The notes below the pieces were generated by a model that made no database searches, was not told the origin of the DNA, and worked only from the letters and a program-made list of their open reading frames with translations. This document shows positions 19,839 to 20,293 of a stretch of 20,293 nt of DNA, piece after piece. This stretch comes from a virus: positions 1-20,293 of the IMG/VR virus record IMGVR_UViG_3300030451_003628; one strand, 5' to 3'. Both the position numbers and the translations under genes were made by a program. The first letter of the stretch is position 1. The number at the start of each line of letters is the position of its first letter.

Positions 19839-20025
19839 AGTTAAACAACGCCAAGAAGACCTTGAGAGAGAAAAGGAAATGAATTCTGTTAGCGGTTTAA
19901 TGATTATGATTAATAAGCCTGAGAACATTCATTATCTGGACACCTTCAAAGTCAACGGTGAGATTACTCGATCTCATTTCGATAAGCGTAAAAAAGATGA
20001 ATTGATTGCTAAGCCTATTCTTTGA
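19819..20025 (+). CDS. Small hypothetical protein, last gene of the rightward operon, 68 aa
   Basis: Unrecognised. A charged N-terminal helix (YNDKVKQRQEDLEREKEMNS) is followed by GLMIMINKPENIHYLDTFKV and a basic end. GAGGAG lies seven bases before the ATG. It ends five bases from the stop of the convergent terminase small subunit gene, and its stop lies within a hairpin that may terminate both transcripts. Confidence 0.65.
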   Translation: MTQYNDKVKQRQEDLEREKEMNSVSGLMIMINKPENIHYLDTFKVNGEITRSHFDKRKKDELIAKPIL

Positions 20026-20032
20026 GTAGGCT
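20012..20032. terminator. Hairpin between convergent genes, possible bidirectional terminator
   Basis: AGCCTATTC (20012-20020) pairs with GAGTAGGCT (20024-20032) with one G-T pair and a TTT loop. It covers the stop codons of both convergent genes. No T-run follows at once on either strand, so termination strength is doubtful. Confidence 0.45.
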
Positions 20033-20293
20033 AGTCCTTGCTAACCTTTTCTTTTTTTTCAGATTTTAAAATTTGATCCAAAGATATTTTTGACGCAGTT
20101 TTGTCCTCAATAACTGCTCCCGACTTATTTTCTAACTCCCGACTTCCGATCAATTGCGCTAAGCGTTTTTCTACTTCGTCCCGACTCATCTGATCTATCT
20201 TGCCATGCAGAACTTCCCGGCGGTCAACGATAAGGCCGCCAAGTTTCAATAACAAATTCTGAGCGTTAATGGCGGCAGTAAAGTTATCTTGTC
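20031..20293 (-). CDS. terS: Probable terminase small subunit, C-terminal part
   Basis: The frame is open to the right edge, so at least 87 codons are visible and the N-terminal DNA-binding part is missing. The reading NFTAAINAQNLLLKLGGLIV, then DRREVLHGKIDQMSRDEVEK, matches the C-terminal block of phage small terminases, where the oligomerisation helix is followed by L-x-VDR(K/R)EV-x(2)-G-x-ID-x-MSR(E/D)EV. TerS recognises the packaging site and loads the large subunit. The rest is a Lys/Glu-rich tail. Three TCCCGAC words lie within the gene. It is separated from terL by over 10 kb. Confidence 0.62.
   Translation of the reverse strand, partial: QDNFTAAINAQNLLLKLGGLIVDRREVLHGKIDQMSRDEVEKRLAQLIGSRELENKSGAVIEDKTASKISLDQILKSEKKEKVSKD
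20118..20185 (+). repeat. TCCCGAC copies inside the terminase small subunit gene
   Basis: Exact TCCCGAC at 20118-20124, 20137-20143 and 20179-20185, with TTCCGAT at 20144-20150. All share orientation with the intergenic cluster at 13562-13610. Packaging sites often lie in or near terS, so a recognition role is possible, though the copies also encode protein. Confidence 0.45.

Overview
The window is a stretch of an AT-rich tailed bacteriophage genome (Caudoviricetes). The left half is a head and packaging module. The protein set recalls uncultured marine phages: a Mu gpT-like capsid, an 831-residue portal, a scaffold with a conserved WFG/FPHKF-type C-terminal region, and a virally encoded GroES. 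A DUF1289 gene, a family typical of Proteobacteria, suggests a proteobacterial host. No tail, integrase, polymerase or lysozyme gene is visible, so lifestyle and tail type stay open.

Layout. (1) Positions 1-11481, all on the minus strand and read right to left, form the late operon: two uncharacterised proteins (one with an EF-hand-like loop), terminase large subunit, portal, two small proteins, a GroES-like co-chaperonin, scaffold, a small conserved protein, a decoration-like protein and the major capsid protein. A UUCG-loop terminator follows the capsid gene. Beyond it lie a DUF1289 gene with its own candidate promoter, two small structural-looking proteins and a truncated basic protein. 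(2) Positions 11482-12055 are largely non-coding, with a candidate late promoter, a GC-rich imperfect repeat, helically phased A-tracts and a terminator flanked by 17-bp direct repeats. (3) Positions 12056-13327 and 13764-15108 are two minus-strand operons of small genes, each ending at a U-tract terminator. The gap between them (13328-13763) is rich in palindromes and short repeats. (4) Positions 15109-15231 hold divergent promoters. (5) Positions 15232-20025, plus strand, hold about 20 very small, mostly overlapping genes. They are interrupted once, at 15664-15879, by a stretch that looks like a structured RNA. (6) Positions 20031-20293, minus strand, are the C-terminal end of a probable terminase small subunit, convergent with the small-gene operon.

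How it works together. TerS and TerL would cut and pump DNA through the portal into a procapsid built from capsid protein on the scaffold. The GroES homologue probably assists capsid folding with host GroEL. The small-gene operons look like early genes that act on the host; most are of unknown function. Several genes of 18 to 59 codons are added here on the strength of Shine-Dalgarno sites and overlaps: 12056-12112, 17702-17875, 18060-18164, 18168-18242, 18819-18980, 19176-19355, 19345-19515 and 19508-19639. All names rest on reading the sequence by eye; no database search was run.
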